Shown here piece by piece: positions 1 through 8,303 of a DNA stretch of 64,000 nt (positions are counted from its first letter, which is position 1; each line of letters starts with the position of its first letter). The stretch is from JAJDXW01 sp965243335. GTDB lineage: Bacteria > Pseudomonadota > Gammaproteobacteria > HK1. The DNA is taken from NCBI GenBank assembly GCA_965243335.1, contig OZ251545.1:1054001-1118000 (forward strand), written 5' to 3'. The notes below the pieces were generated by a model, which worked only from the letters and a program-made list of their open reading frames with translations, did no database searches and was not told the origin of the DNA. The position numbers and the translations under genes were made by a program.

Positions 1-87
1 CCGGCCTCGACCCTCGTGGAGGTTTCCGCCCTGGTGTCGCCCGCCATGAAGGTCGAGATCGAGGCGGTGGCGTACCTCGGCGGGTAG
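1..87 (+). CDS. 3' end of a RidA/YjgF-family protein (partial)
   Basis: The last 28 codons of a gene that starts outside the window read in frame from base 1 to the TAG at 85-87. The end, VEVSALVSPAMKVEIEAVA followed by YLGG, matches the closing strand and helix of RidA/YjgF-family enamine/imine deaminases, where the 'VEV..L....M.VEIEAVA' pattern is highly conserved. RidA proteins hydrolyse reactive enamine/imine intermediates made by PLP enzymes. Only the tail is visible, so the subgroup, including whether the catalytic Arg is kept, cannot be judged. Confidence 0.7.
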   Translation, partial: PASTLVEVSALVSPAMKVEIEAVAYLGG

Positions 88-331
88 CCCGCTCCCGCCG
101 CCCGAACGGCGGGGCGGCGGGGCGGCGGCGCGGCCCCCGGTCGGGCGGGGTCCCCGAGCCGGCGCAGGCGCCGGAGCGGGCGGCGGGCCTCGGCGGCGCC
201 CCGCGCGGCCCCGGCCCGCGGACGACGGCCGGCGGGCCGGCGCGGACGCCGAGCCGGGGGCCGGACCTCCCGGAGCGGAACGCCATCATTCGGATTGGAG
301 TGAAGGGGCGGCCCCGGAGGCCGGCGCAGCA

Positions 332-1975
332 ATGCAGGAACGGACGTACGACTACGTGATCGTCGGGGCGGGCTCGGCCGGGTGCGTGCTCGCCAACCGC
401 CTGTCGGAGGACCCGGACGCACGGGTCGCGCTGCTCGAGGCCGGCGGGAAGGACCGCTACTTCTGGATCCGCATCCCGATCGGGTACCTCTACACCATGA
501 ACAACCCCCGCACCGACTGGCGCTTCCGGACCGAGCCGGAGCCGAGGCTGAACGGGCGCGCGCTCCCTTATCCGCGGGGGCTCGGGCTCGGCGGCTGCTC
601 GTCCATCAACGGGATGATCTACATGCGCGGCCAGAGCCGCGACTACGACCAGTGGCGGCAGCTCGGCAACGCGGGCTGGGGCTGGGAGGACGTGCTCCCC
701 TACTTCCTCCGCTCCGAGGACCACGTCGACGGCGGGGACGAGTTCCACGGGGCGGGCGGGGAGTGGCGGGTCGAGCACCCGCGGATCTCGTGGGAGCTGC
801 TCGACGCGTTCCGCGAGGCGGCGGCGGAGGTCGGGATCCCGAAGATCGACGACTTCAACCGCGGCGACAACGAGGGGTCGAGCTACTTCCAGGTGAACCA
901 GCGGACCGGGACGCGCTGGAACACCGCCCGCGCGTTCCTCCGCCCGGTGCGGGGGCGGGCGAACCTCGACGTCGTTACCGGAGCGCGGGCGCGGCGGATC
1001 ATGATCGAGGAGCGGAACGGGGAGCGGCGGGCGACCGGGGTCGAGGCGCGGGTGGGCGGCGGCGGGCGCGGCGCGGGCGGGCTGGACGGCCAGGGGGGCG
1101 CGGACGTCGCGTTCCGGGCGCGGCGCGAGGTCGTGCTCGCGGCGGGGGCGATCGGGTCCCCGCACCTCATGCAGGTGAGCGGGATCGGGAGCGGGGCCCG
1201 GCTCCAGGCGGCGGGCATCCCGGTGGTCCACGACCTCCCGGCGGTGGGCGAGAACCTGCAGGACCACCTCCAGCTCCGCCTCATCTTCCGGGTGAGCGGC
1301 GTGCGCACCCTGAACGAGTGGTCGGGCCGGCTCACCGCCCGCATCGGCATGGCCCTCGAGTACCTCCTCTTCCGGCGCGGCCCCCTCACGATGGCGCCGA
1401 GCCAGCTCGGCCTGTTCACGAAGTCCGACCCGTCGCGGGAGACCGCGAACCTCCAGTACCACGTCCAGCCCCTGTCCCTCGACCGCTTCGGAGAGCCGCT
1501 GCATCCGTTCCCCGCGTTCACCGCGTCGGTGTGCAACCTCCGGCCGGAGAGCCGGGGGACGGTGCTGGCCGCGAGCCCCGACCCGTTCGCGAGCCCCGAG
1601 ATCCGCCCGAACTACCTCGCGACGCCGGGGGACCGGCAGGTCGCGGTGGAGGCGATCCGCCTCACCCGGCGGATCTGCGCGGCGCGCGCCCTCGCGCCCT
1701 ACCAGCCGCGCGAACACCTGCCGGGCGCGGCGCTCGTGTCGGACGAGGAGCTTGCGCGGGCGGCGGGCGAAGTCGGCACCACCATCTTCCACCCGGTAGG
1801 CACCGCACGGATGGGCCGCGGCGGGGCGGTGGACGATCGCCTCCGGGCGCACGGCATCGCGGGGCTCCGGGTCTCGGACGCCTCCGTCATGCCCACCATC
1901 ACCTCCGGCAACACCAACTCGCCGACGATCATGATCGCGGAGAAGGCGGCCGACTACATCCGCGGCGGCGCCTGA
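332..1975 (+). CDS. GMC-family FAD-dependent oxidoreductase (choline/alcohol dehydrogenase type)
   Basis: 547 aa, the usual length for bacterial glucose-methanol-choline oxidoreductases. The N-terminal FAD-binding motif GAGSAGCVLANRLSE is at about residues 12-26, followed by the GMC signature around GLGGCSSINGMIYMRG (about 84-100). The C-terminal half has the catalytic His in FHPVGTARMG (about 486-495) and the partner Asn in SGNTNSPT (about 525-532). The family oxidises primary alcohols or choline-type substrates in the cytoplasm or at the membrane; the substrate cannot be read from sequence. A Gly-rich insert (about 240-257) interrupts the region before REVVLAAGAIGSPHLM. No strong ribosome site precedes the ATG, but the FAD motif sits where expected from this start. 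Two small tandem palindromes follow the stop. Confidence 0.93.
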   Translation: MQERTYDYVIVGAGSAGCVLANRLSEDPDARVALLEAGGKDRYFWIRIPIGYLYTMNNPRTDWRFRTEPEPRLNGRALPYPRGLGLGGCSSINGMIYMRGQSRDYDQWRQLGNAGWGWEDVLPYFLRSEDHVDGGDEFHGAGGEWRVEHPRISWELLDAFREAAAEVGIPKIDDFNRGDNEGSSYFQVNQRTGTRWNTARAFLRPVRGRANLDVVTGARARRIMIEERNGERRATGVEARVGGGGRGAGGLDGQGGADVAFRARREVVLAAGAIGSPHLMQVSGIGSGARLQAAGIPVVHDLPAVGENLQDHLQLRLIFRVSGVRTLNEWSGRLTARIGMALEYLLFRRGPLTMAPSQLGLFTKSDPSRETANLQYHVQPLSLDRFGEPLHPFPAFTASVCNLRPESRGTVLAASPDPFASPEIRPNYLATPGDRQVAVEAIRLTRRICAARALAPYQPREHLPGAALVSDEELARAAGEVGTTIFHPVGTARMGRGGAVDDRLRAHGIAGLRVSDASVMPTITSGNTNSPTIMIAEKAADYIRGGA

Positions 1976-1998
1976 TCCTGGTCCCGGCGCCACCCATC

Positions 1999-2024
1999 CG
2001 GACCGTCCGAATCCGGACCGTCCG
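1999..2024. repeat. Two tandem 11-bp palindromes, 15-bp period
   Basis: CGGACCGTCCG occurs at 1999-2009 and again at 2014-2024, each a perfect palindrome around a central C, 25-50 bases past the oxidoreductase stop. They could be protein-binding sites or part of a 3' RNA structure; there is no U-tract to make a classical terminator. Confidence 0.5.
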
Positions 2025-2060
2025 CGCGAACCAGCTCCGCGGCGACGCTTGCACGGAACC

Positions 2061-2194
2061 CTGGGAACGCGGGCGTCTCGCCCGCACGGGGGCGGAGCCC
2101 CCCGGAAATGAGAATGCGGACGGGACACAAGCGTTCCCAGGGATGTCCGCGAGAGCCACGCTTGGCGAAAATACCCCATCGCGCACATGCCTCG
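2061..2194. repeat. MITE-like dispersed repeat, copy 1
   Basis: Core arms CTGGGAACGC (2061-2070) and its complement (about 2131-2140) enclose a GC-rich palindrome. The right terminal repeat is at 2162-2194 (TTGGCGAAAATACCCC then GCGCACATGCCTCG). No left terminal repeat is evident. It fills most of the 315-base spacer between the oxidoreductase and the dehydrogenase. Confidence 0.8.
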
Positions 2195-2290
2195 TCCAGG
2201 AGGCTATGACTGGACAATTCCGATGCGATGGATCAACCTCGCCGCCGCCCCGCCATCGACCCGGCTCCGGAGATCGAGCAGACAGTTCCC

Positions 2291-3337
2291 ATGAACCTCT
2301 CCATCCTCTCCCTCATCCCGCTGCCGGAGCGCATCCAGGAGGAAGTGCGCGCCGTCGACCCGGCGGTCTCCCTCGTCATGGCCCCCGGATGGTTCGACGG
2401 GGAGATCCGGGAGACATGGCCCGCCTTCACCACGGATCGCTACCTGCGCACGGAGTCGGGCGGCCGCGGGACGCGGGAGGAGCGCGACGCGCTGCTGGCC
2501 GAGGCGGAGGCGGTCGTCATCGGCTTCCCGTTTCCGCTCGACCTCCGGGCGCGGGCCCCGAAGCTCAAGTGGGCGCACCAGCGTCCGGCCGGGGCCTCGA
2601 ACCTGCGGCGCGGCGACCTCTGGGGCTCCCGCGTGGTCGTCACCTCGTCGCGCGGCCACGCCCACAACCTGCCGATCGCGGAGTACGTGCTCGCCGGCAT
2701 CCTGCACTTCGCGAAGGGCTTCCCGGCCGCGAACGCCGAACGGGCCGAACGGCGGTTCCGGGCCGCCGCCTGCGAGCCCTTGCAGCTCGCCGGCAAGACG
2801 GTCTGCGTGGTCGGGGCCGGGGGCATCGGGCGGGAGGTCGGGCGGCTCTGCGCCGCGGTCGGGATGCGGGTCGTCGGCACGAAGCGGGAGCCTACCCCGC
2901 CCGGCGAGGGGTTCAGCGAGATCCGGGGCCCCGACGGCCTGCTCCCGCTGCTCGCGGAGAGCGATTTCGTCGCCGTCTGCTGCCAGTGGACCCCGGAGAC
3001 CGAGAAACTGATCGGAGCCGAGGCGTTTGCGGCGATGAAGGTGGGGGCGGTCCTCGTCAACGTCGCCCGCGGGGAGATCGTCGACGAGGAGGCGCTGATC
3101 GCGGCGCTTGGGGCGGGCAAGCTTCGCGGCGCCGCGCTCGACGTCCACGTCGGGGAGTTCGACCACCCGCCCGACCCCCGGCTCCGGGGAGACGAACGGG
3201 TGCTGCTCACCCCGCACATCTCGGCCGCGGCCGACGTGAGCAGCCACCGGGGGGCGGACCTCTTCGTCGAGAACCTTCGCCGCTACGTCGCCGGCGCGCC
3301 CCTGCGCAACGTCATCGACTGGCGGCGCGGCTACTGA
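2291..3337 (+). CDS. D-2-hydroxyacid dehydrogenase (NAD-dependent)
   Basis: 348 aa from the ATG at 2291; an in-frame ATG at 2228 would add 21 residues unlike the family (MDQPRRRPAIDP...). The NAD-binding Rossmann motif VVGAGGIGREVG lies mid-protein. The catalytic segments follow in the usual order: the region around NVARGEIVDEEALIAAL with the Arg, an Asp/Glu region, and the terminal His in LLTPHISAAAD. The family reduces 2-keto acids to D-2-hydroxyacids (glyoxylate/hydroxypyruvate, D-lactate, phosphoglycerate). The substrate is undetermined; the N-terminal domain lacks obvious SerA regulatory modules. Confidence 0.9.
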   Translation: MNLSILSLIPLPERIQEEVRAVDPAVSLVMAPGWFDGEIRETWPAFTTDRYLRTESGGRGTREERDALLAEAEAVVIGFPFPLDLRARAPKLKWAHQRPAGASNLRRGDLWGSRVVVTSSRGHAHNLPIAEYVLAGILHFAKGFPAANAERAERRFRAAACEPLQLAGKTVCVVGAGGIGREVGRLCAAVGMRVVGTKREPTPPGEGFSEIRGPDGLLPLLAESDFVAVCCQWTPETEKLIGAEAFAAMKVGAVLVNVARGEIVDEEALIAALGAGKLRGAALDVHVGEFDHPPDPRLRGDERVLLTPHISAAADVSSHRGADLFVENLRRYVAGAPLRNVIDWRRGY

Positions 3338-3448
3338 TCCCCCCGCACGACGAAGGCCGCGATCTTCCCCGGAACGTCCTCTGGCGAAACAGCCGGATTC
3401 GGCATCGTCGAGAGCTCCGATCCCCGATGACCGCCCCACCATCAAAAG

Positions 3449-3751
3449 TGGACTTACCCCGAGCGCGCGGACTGCATCGTGTACACCGAGAAGGAGGTGC
3501 GTTGCCGATGCCCGAGCACGGAGGAGGAACGCGACCTGGCGTTCCGGGGGTTCGATTCAGGGCGCAACGCGCTCAAGTACCGGTGTCCGGCGGCGACGCA
3601 CGACTTCGCGTGCGAGGGCCGGGCGGCGTGCGAGCGAATGGGCGGCGGCCGGGCGCGAGAGCACGGGCGCGTGGCGCGCATCGGGCTCGACCGGCACGAC
3701 CGGCGCATCTTCACCCCCACCCCTTACGGCAGAGAGGAGCCCGCTGGCTGA
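3449..3751 (+). pseudogene. Transposase C-terminal fragment (IS1182-like DDE family), degenerate
   Basis: An open frame without a natural start reads YPERADCIVYTEKEVRCRCP, then ALKYRCPAATHDFACEGR, then ARIGLDRHDRRIFTPTPYG. This resembles the Cys-rich zone of IS1182-type transposases, where a run of paired cysteines is followed by 'RIPLDKDRRIFTPTPYSS'. The homology stops there, so the catalytic C-terminal part after FTP is missing and the N-terminal half is absent. The first 14 bases (TGGACTTACCCCGA) also equal the outer end of the IS3-type right terminus at 43205-43218, which may be chance. It is a relic, not a functional gene. Confidence 0.65.
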
Positions 3752-3990
3752 ACCAGGACCCCCACTCACCCCTTCGAAACGCCCTCCTTCAGGCTCATTT
3801 CGGTATTGGAATAGGCTCACCAGGCGCCGCGTGCTCGGGGTCGCGCGGCCGAAGCCTCCGGCGATCCATATCGCAAAGCTCGCCGAGCGGCGCCGAGGGA
3901 CAGGGCTTCATTTCGCGCCCGCTTCTCCCCTGGCGGCGGGCGCCGCCCGGCAGGCAATCCGGAGACCTCCCCCGTCCTCTGCTCCGGTTC

Positions 3991-4221
3991 TCACTGGCCG
4001 GAGGGAGCCTTGGCCGGAGGAGGCCATTCGCCCGCCAGCACTTCGAGCTTCGACTCCACGCGCGCCATCCGCTCCCGGAGCTCGCCGACCCCGGCGCGCA
4101 ACTCCGCGATGGCGCGGGCCCGCGTCGGGGTCGAGGGGCGGTGGCGGGCGGCCTCCGTGGGCGCGAGAACCCGGTCGAGGTTGCCGTCGCGCAGGCGCCG
4201 AACGGCCCGTGCGGGGAGGAT
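3991..4221 (-). CDS. Possible small helical/coiled-coil protein, start unclear
   Basis: An open minus-strand frame ends with TGA at 3993-3991 and reads ARAVRRLRDGNLDRVLAPT, then ARAIAELRAGVGELRERMAR and VESKLEVLAGEWPPPAKAPS. The Glu/Leu/Arg heptad pattern looks like real protein. There is no ATG or GTG start; the frame opens immediately after, and one base out of step with, the stop of the coiled-coil gene at 4226. It may be a gene with a rare start, or a domain detached from the upstream protein by a frameshift. No family recognised. Confidence 0.35.
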   Translation of the reverse strand: MLPARAVRRLRDGNLDRVLAPTEAARHRPSTPTRARAIAELRAGVGELRERMARVESKLEVLAGEWPPPAKAPSGQ

Positions 4222-4225
4222 CGGG

Positions 4226-4522
4226 TCAGTCGCCCGGCTCCGGCCGGCGGCCGGTGATCGCGTCCCGCAAGCCTTCGAGGAGACCTTCGAGCCGGGCGAC
4301 CCGTTCGCCCAACTCCTTGGAATCGCGCGCCGTGCGCTCGCCCAGCGCCTTGGAGTCGCGCGCCGTGCTCTCGCCCAGGTTGCGGAGATCTTTCGAGAAG
4401 CGGTCGCTCATGCCCCGCATGTCGCGCTCGAGGGCGCGCATGTCGCGCGACAGGCGCCAGAGAAAGCCGACGACCGCGAGCCCGAATACGACGATACCGA
4501 TCAGCTCGGGGGAAGTGTTCAC
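4226..4522 (-). CDS. Small membrane-anchored coiled-coil protein, unknown function
   Basis: 98 aa from a GTG at 4522. One membrane segment, IGIVVFGLAVVGFLW (about residues 8-22), is followed by a basic stop and a long amphipathic helix. In the helix an 11-residue unit, ARDSKALGERT / ARDSKELGERV, recurs, with a third weaker copy before it (NLGEST). The end (RLEGLLEGLRDAITGRRPEPGD) is charged. The layout suggests an inner-membrane anchor with a cytoplasmic coiled coil, possibly an oligomerising scaffold. It lies between comM and the possible helical ORF at 3991. No named family was recognised. Confidence 0.7.
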   Translation of the reverse strand: MNTSPELIGIVVFGLAVVGFLWRLSRDMRALERDMRGMSDRFSKDLRNLGESTARDSKALGERTARDSKELGERVARLEGLLEGLRDAITGRRPEPGD

Positions 4523-4575
4523 GGGCGCACCATAGCATGAGGCGTTCGGAGGACCGTTCTCTTCCCCGCCTTCGC

Positions 4576-6129
4576 TCAGCCCAGGTGGAAACGCTCCAGG
4601 CCGCGGTAGGCGAGGGCCTCCGCGACCTGGCCCGCCCGGGGCCGTTCGCTCCCGTCGAGGTCCGCGATGGTGCGGGCCGTCCGCAGGACGCGCTGGACGG
4701 CCCTCTCGGAGAGCGCGAGCCGGCGGGTCGCGGTGCGAAGGAGCGCGCCCGCGTCGGAGTCGAGGGGGCAGTAGCGGGCGATCTCGGCCGGACCGAGGTC
4801 CCGGTTGAGCTTGCCGCCGCGGGCGATCTGGACCTCGTAGGCGCGGGCTGCCCGGGCGCGGACCGCGCCGCTGGTTCGCTCCGGGCCGTCCGTCGCCCGG
4901 ACCCGCCCGCCGCCGCCGCTCGCACCCCCCGCACTGCCGACCGTTTCCTCGAGCGGCTCCCGGACCATGGGAAGGTGCAGGTCGAAACGGTCGAGGAGCG
5001 GCCCCGAGACCCGCGCCTGGTAGCGCCGGACCGCCTCCGGGAGGCAGCGGCACCGGTTCGAGCCGTCTCCCAGATAGCCGCACGGGCAGGGGTTCATGGC
5101 CGCCACGAGCTGGAAACGGGCGGGAAACTCCGCCTGGCAGGCGGCCCGCACGATCGTGACCCGGCCCGATTCGAGCGGTTCGCGCAGCACGTCGAGGATG
5201 GCCCGGCCGAACTCCGCCAGCTCGTCGAGGAACAGCACGCCGTGGTTGGCGAGCGAGATCTCGCCCGGCCGGGGCGGCGCCCCGCCTCCCACCAGCCCCA
5301 CCGCCGAGGTCGTGTGGTGCGGGGCCCGGAAAGGCCGCTCCCGCCACGCGGCGGGGTCCCGCTCCAGGCGCCGGGCGGAGTAGATGGCCATCGTCTCCAG
5401 CGCTTCGGACTCGCTCATGGGCGGCAGCAGGCCGGGCAGACGGGTGGCGAGCATGGTCTTCCCGGTCCCGGGAGGGCCGACCATGAGGACGTGGTGGCCG
5501 CCGGCGGCGGCGACTTCGAGGGCCCGCTTGGCCATGTCCTGCCCCCGCACGTCCGCGAGCTCGAGCCCCGCCGCCCGCTGCGATTCCGGAACCGGGGCGG
5601 AGAACGGCTCGATCGCCGGGGCGCCCAGCAGATGCCCCCGCGCCTCGGCGAGGTGGGAGACCGGGAACAGCTCCACCGCGCGCGCGAAGGCCGCTTCCCG
5701 GGCGTTGCCGGCGGGCAGGATCAGGCCGCGGGCGGACTCGCGGGCCGCGACCGCACAGGAGATCGCGCCCCGCACCGGCTGCACCCTCCCGTTCAGGGAG
5801 AGCTCCCCGACGACCTCCACCCCGGCCAGGCGCTCGGCCGGAAGCTGCCCGGAGGCGGCGAGGATCCCGAGGGCGATGGGCAGGTCGAACCGGCCTCCTT
5901 CCTTCGGGAGGTCGGCCGGGCCGAGGTTGATGACCACCCGCCCGTTCGGGTACTGGAAGTCCGACGCCACGAGGGCGGCCCGGACCCGGTCCTTGCTCTC
6001 GCGCACCGCCGCGGCCGGAAGGCCCACGAGGGAGGTGCGGGGCAGGCCGCCGCTCAGGTGGACCTCCACGGAGACGAGCGGGGCGTCAAGCCCGAGGAGC
6101 GCCCGGGTGCGGGCGAGGGCGAACGCCAT
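4576..6129 (-). CDS. comM: YifB/ComM-family Mg-chelatase-like AAA+ ATPase
   Basis: 517 aa, full length for the family. The N-terminal Lon-type (S16-like) domain opens with MAFALARTRALLGLDAPLV and contains DFQYPNGRVVINLGPADLPKEG. The AAA+ core follows: Walker A GPPGTGKT at residues 218-225, Walker B around HGVLFLDELAEF, and the Mg-chelatase C-terminal domain with FNPCPCGYLGD-type motif AMNPCPCGYLGDGSNRCRC. In competent bacteria ComM is a hexameric helicase aiding branch migration of transformed DNA. It is adjacent to ubiK in the same orientation (12-bp gap), a common gammaproteobacterial neighbourhood. Confidence 0.95.
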   Translation of the reverse strand: MAFALARTRALLGLDAPLVSVEVHLSGGLPRTSLVGLPAAAVRESKDRVRAALVASDFQYPNGRVVINLGPADLPKEGGRFDLPIALGILAASGQLPAERLAGVEVVGELSLNGRVQPVRGAISCAVAARESARGLILPAGNAREAAFARAVELFPVSHLAEARGHLLGAPAIEPFSAPVPESQRAAGLELADVRGQDMAKRALEVAAAGGHHVLMVGPPGTGKTMLATRLPGLLPPMSESEALETMAIYSARRLERDPAAWRERPFRAPHHTTSAVGLVGGGAPPRPGEISLANHGVLFLDELAEFGRAILDVLREPLESGRVTIVRAACQAEFPARFQLVAAMNPCPCGYLGDGSNRCRCLPEAVRRYQARVSGPLLDRFDLHLPMVREPLEETVGSAGGASGGGGRVRATDGPERTSGAVRARAARAYEVQIARGGKLNRDLGPAEIARYCPLDSDAGALLRTATRRLALSERAVQRVLRTARTIADLDGSERPRAGQVAEALAYRGLERFHLG

Positions 6130-6141
6130 CCCGGCGAACGG

Positions 6142-6402
6142 TCAGGCGGGGGAGGTCCGGCCGGAGCCGGAGGAACCGGCCTCGATCGCCTCGATCCGTT
6201 CCTCCAGCGCCTGCATCCGGGCCTGGGCCTCGGCGAGCGTCTCGAGATGTTCGTCGAGCTCCTCGCGGGTCACCACGTCCATGCGGGCGAGCGTGGCGCC
6301 GATGGCCTCTTCGAGGTTGCGGCGCAGGTCGCCGCCGATCTCCTCCACCGGAACCGCCTCGCGCACGCGGCGGATCACGTCCTCGATGATTCGGGTGGGC
6401 AT
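6142..6402 (-). CDS. ubiK: Ubiquinone biosynthesis accessory factor UbiK (BMFP/YqiC family)
   Basis: 86 aa from the ATG at 6402. It has the UbiK pattern: an amphipathic N-terminus (MPTRIIEDVIRRVREAVP), RNLEEAIGATLARMDVVTREELDEH, and a C-terminal coiled coil with ALEERIEAIEAG. UbiK binds UbiJ and supports aerobic ubiquinone synthesis. It has a good upstream GGAGAGAGGA-type ribosome site and probably shares a promoter with comM. An upstream in-frame ATG would add about 41 residues that do not fit the family. Confidence 0.88.
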   Translation of the reverse strand: MPTRIIEDVIRRVREAVPVEEIGGDLRRNLEEAIGATLARMDVVTREELDEHLETLAEAQARMQALEERIEAIEAGSSGSGRTSPA

Positions 6403-6595
6403 CGCCGTCCTCTCTCCTCTGGCAGGCGGATGGGACCATAAGGCGGGCGGGAGGCGCCGACAAGGGGAATATCTCCCGCCGTTCGTCGGAATTCCGCCCG
6501 CATCCACGGGGGCGGCGTCCGACACTATGCGGCCCGCGCCTGCTCGTCGCGTAAGATCGGGGCGAGACCGGGACGAACGAAGAGGGGCGGGAGAG

Positions 6596-7438
6596 GTGGC
6601 GCACCCCCCCGATCGCTACGCGGTGACCGGCCATCCCATCGGCCACTCGAAGTCGCCGTTCATCCACCGCTGGTTCGCGGCCGCGACCGGGCAGGGGCTC
6701 CGCTACGACGCGCTCGCCTCCCCGCCGGACGGCTTCGCGGAGGTCGTGCGCCGGTTCCGGGACGCGGGCGGGCTCGGGATGAACGTGACCCTCCCGTTCA
6801 AGGAGGAGGCGTTCGCGCTCGCCGACGTCCGCACCCCCCGGGCCGAGCTCGCCGGCGCGGCCAACACCCTCTCGTTCCGAGGCGGCGGCGCGGTCCACGG
6901 AGACAACACGGACGGGGTCGGGCTCGTCCGGGACCTCCGCGACAACCACTCGGTCGCGCTCGCGGGGCGCCGCATCCTCATGGTCGGCGCGGGGGGGGCG
7001 GCCCGCGGCGCGCTCCCCGCCCTCCTCGACGAAGGGCCGCATCGGCTCGTGGTGGTCAACCGTTCGCCGGAGCGGGCCGCGGAGCTCGCGGCCCGGTTCG
7101 CCGGCGCCCTGGTCGAGGCCTGCGGGTTCGGGGACCTCGGCGGCGCGGAGTTCGACGTCGTGATCAACGCGACGTCGGGCGGGCTCGCCGGCGAGCGGGC
7201 GCCCCCGGTCCCGATCTCCACCCTGCGGCCCGGCGGCGCGGCCTACGACATGGTGTACGCCCGCGAGCCGACCGCCTTCCTGCGCTGGAGCCGCGCCGCG
7301 GGCGCCTCCGTCGCGGTGGACGGGGCGGGCATGCTGGTAGAGCAGGGGGCCGAGTCCTTCCGGTCGTGGCGCGGCGTGCGGCCGCCGACGGGCCAGGTGA
7401 TCGAGGCGCTTCGGGCGGAGCTCGACCGGGGCGGTTGA
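6596..7438 (+). CDS. aroE: Shikimate dehydrogenase
   Basis: 280 aa from a GTG at 6596 with GGGCGGGAGAG just upstream. It carries the full set of AroE signatures: YAVTGHPIGHSKSP at the N-terminus, NVTLPFKE with catalytic Lys at about 69, GAANTL, GDNTDG with catalytic Asp at about 106, the NADP loop MVGAGGAARGALPAL, and the C-terminal region ending GQVIEALRAEL. It reduces 3-dehydroshikimate to shikimate with NADPH in the aromatic amino acid pathway. It is divergent from ubiK-comM and convergent with rsmA. Confidence 0.95.
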   Translation: MAHPPDRYAVTGHPIGHSKSPFIHRWFAAATGQGLRYDALASPPDGFAEVVRRFRDAGGLGMNVTLPFKEEAFALADVRTPRAELAGAANTLSFRGGGAVHGDNTDGVGLVRDLRDNHSVALAGRRILMVGAGGAARGALPALLDEGPHRLVVVNRSPERAAELAARFAGALVEACGFGDLGGAEFDVVINATSGGLAGERAPPVPISTLRPGGAAYDMVYAREPTAFLRWSRAAGASVAVDGAGMLVEQGAESFRSWRGVRPPTGQVIEALRAELDRGG

Positions 7439-7456
7439 TCCGGCCGCCGGGTTGCT

Positions 7457-7480
7457 CCGGGCGGGCGCCGCGCCGCCCGG
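7457..7480. terminator. GC-rich hairpin between convergent aroE and rsmA
   Basis: CCGGGCGG (7457-7464) pairs perfectly with CCGCCCGG (7473-7480) around an 8-base loop. It sits 18 bases past the aroE stop and about 60 bases past the rsmA stop on the other strand. No U-tract follows on either side, so a terminator role is only inferred from position. Confidence 0.35.
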
Positions 7481-7538
7481 CGAGGACGTCGGAGCGGATA
7501 CCCCGGAGCGCCGCGCCCGTTCCGCGCCGCCCGCCCCG

Positions 7539-8303
7539 TCACCCGGGATCCGCCGCCGCGCGCGCGAGCTTCGCGAACTCCTCGAAGGTCAGGGTCCCCG
7601 GGCGCCGGCCCGGATCGATGCCACAGGCGCGGAGGGCCTCCTCGTCGACCATGCCGCGCAGGGCGTTGCCGACCCTCTTTCGCCGGTGGGCGAAGGCGCG
7701 GGTCACCACCCGGCGAAAACCCTCCACGTCGCCTGTCGGGGGCGGGCGAAGGAGCCGGAGCCGGACGAACGCCGACCACACCCGGGGCGGCGGCCGGAAC
7801 GCCTCCGGCGGCGCCTCGAACAGCGCGGTCGCCTCCGCGTGGCGCCGGACCATGAGGCCGAGCCGTCCGTACGCGGCGGTTCCCGGCTGCGCGGTCATGC
7901 GTTCGACCACCTCGCGCTGCAGCATGAAGTGCATGTCCTCGATGCAGTCGGCCTGCTCGAACAGCCGAAAGAGGAGCGGCGTGGAGAGGTAGTACGGGAG
8001 GTTCCCCACGACGCGCAGCCGGTTCCCGCCTCGCACGAGGCTCTCGAACGGCCAGGCAAGCGCGTCCCCGACGTGCACCCGAAGACCCGGCCGCGCGGTC
8101 AGGGCCTCCGCGAGCGGGCGATCGATCTCGATGACGTCGAGCGCGCCGGTGCGGGCGAGGAGGGGAAAGGTGAGCGCTCCGCGCCCTGGGCCGATCTCGA
8201 CGACCGCCTCCCCCGGGCGGGGGGAGATGGCGGCGAGGGACCGTTCGATGACCTCCGGGTCGTGCAGGAAGTGCTGGCCCAGCCGCGTCCGCCGGGGCGC
8301 CAT
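7539..8303 (-). CDS. rsmA: 16S rRNA (adenine1518-N6/1519-N6)-dimethyltransferase RsmA (KsgA)
   Basis: 254 aa. The N-terminus RTRLGQHFLHDPEVIERSL is diagnostic, followed by the SAM-binding motif VVEIGPGRGALTFPLL and the catalytic NLPYYLSTPLLF (the NLPY motif of adenine N6-dimethyltransferases). It dimethylates two adenines in the 3' terminal loop of 16S rRNA late in 30S assembly. Its start (8303) abuts the surA stop (8304), so the two are probably cotranscribed and translationally coupled. The pdxA gene usually found between them in gammaproteobacteria is missing. Confidence 0.95.
   Translation of the reverse strand: MAPRRTRLGQHFLHDPEVIERSLAAISPRPGEAVVEIGPGRGALTFPLLARTGALDVIEIDRPLAEALTARPGLRVHVGDALAWPFESLVRGGNRLRVVGNLPYYLSTPLLFRLFEQADCIEDMHFMLQREVVERMTAQPGTAAYGRLGLMVRRHAEATALFEAPPEAFRPPPRVWSAFVRLRLLRPPPTGDVEGFRRVVTRAFAHRRKRVGNALRGMVDEEALRACGIDPGRRPGTLTFEEFAKLARAAADPG

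Noticed and set aside
3449..3462. 14-bp identity with the IS3-type right end at 43205-43218
   Set aside because: The bases also fit the transposase frame (WTYPE...) of a different family; one short identity does not establish an IS3 remnant.
382..4257. A 1,291-codon open frame across several genes on the plus strand
   Set aside because: It is out of frame with the GMC oxidoreductase and dehydrogenase, is extremely Arg/Pro/Gly-rich, and crosses intergenic repeats. Very GC-rich DNA produces such long false frames.
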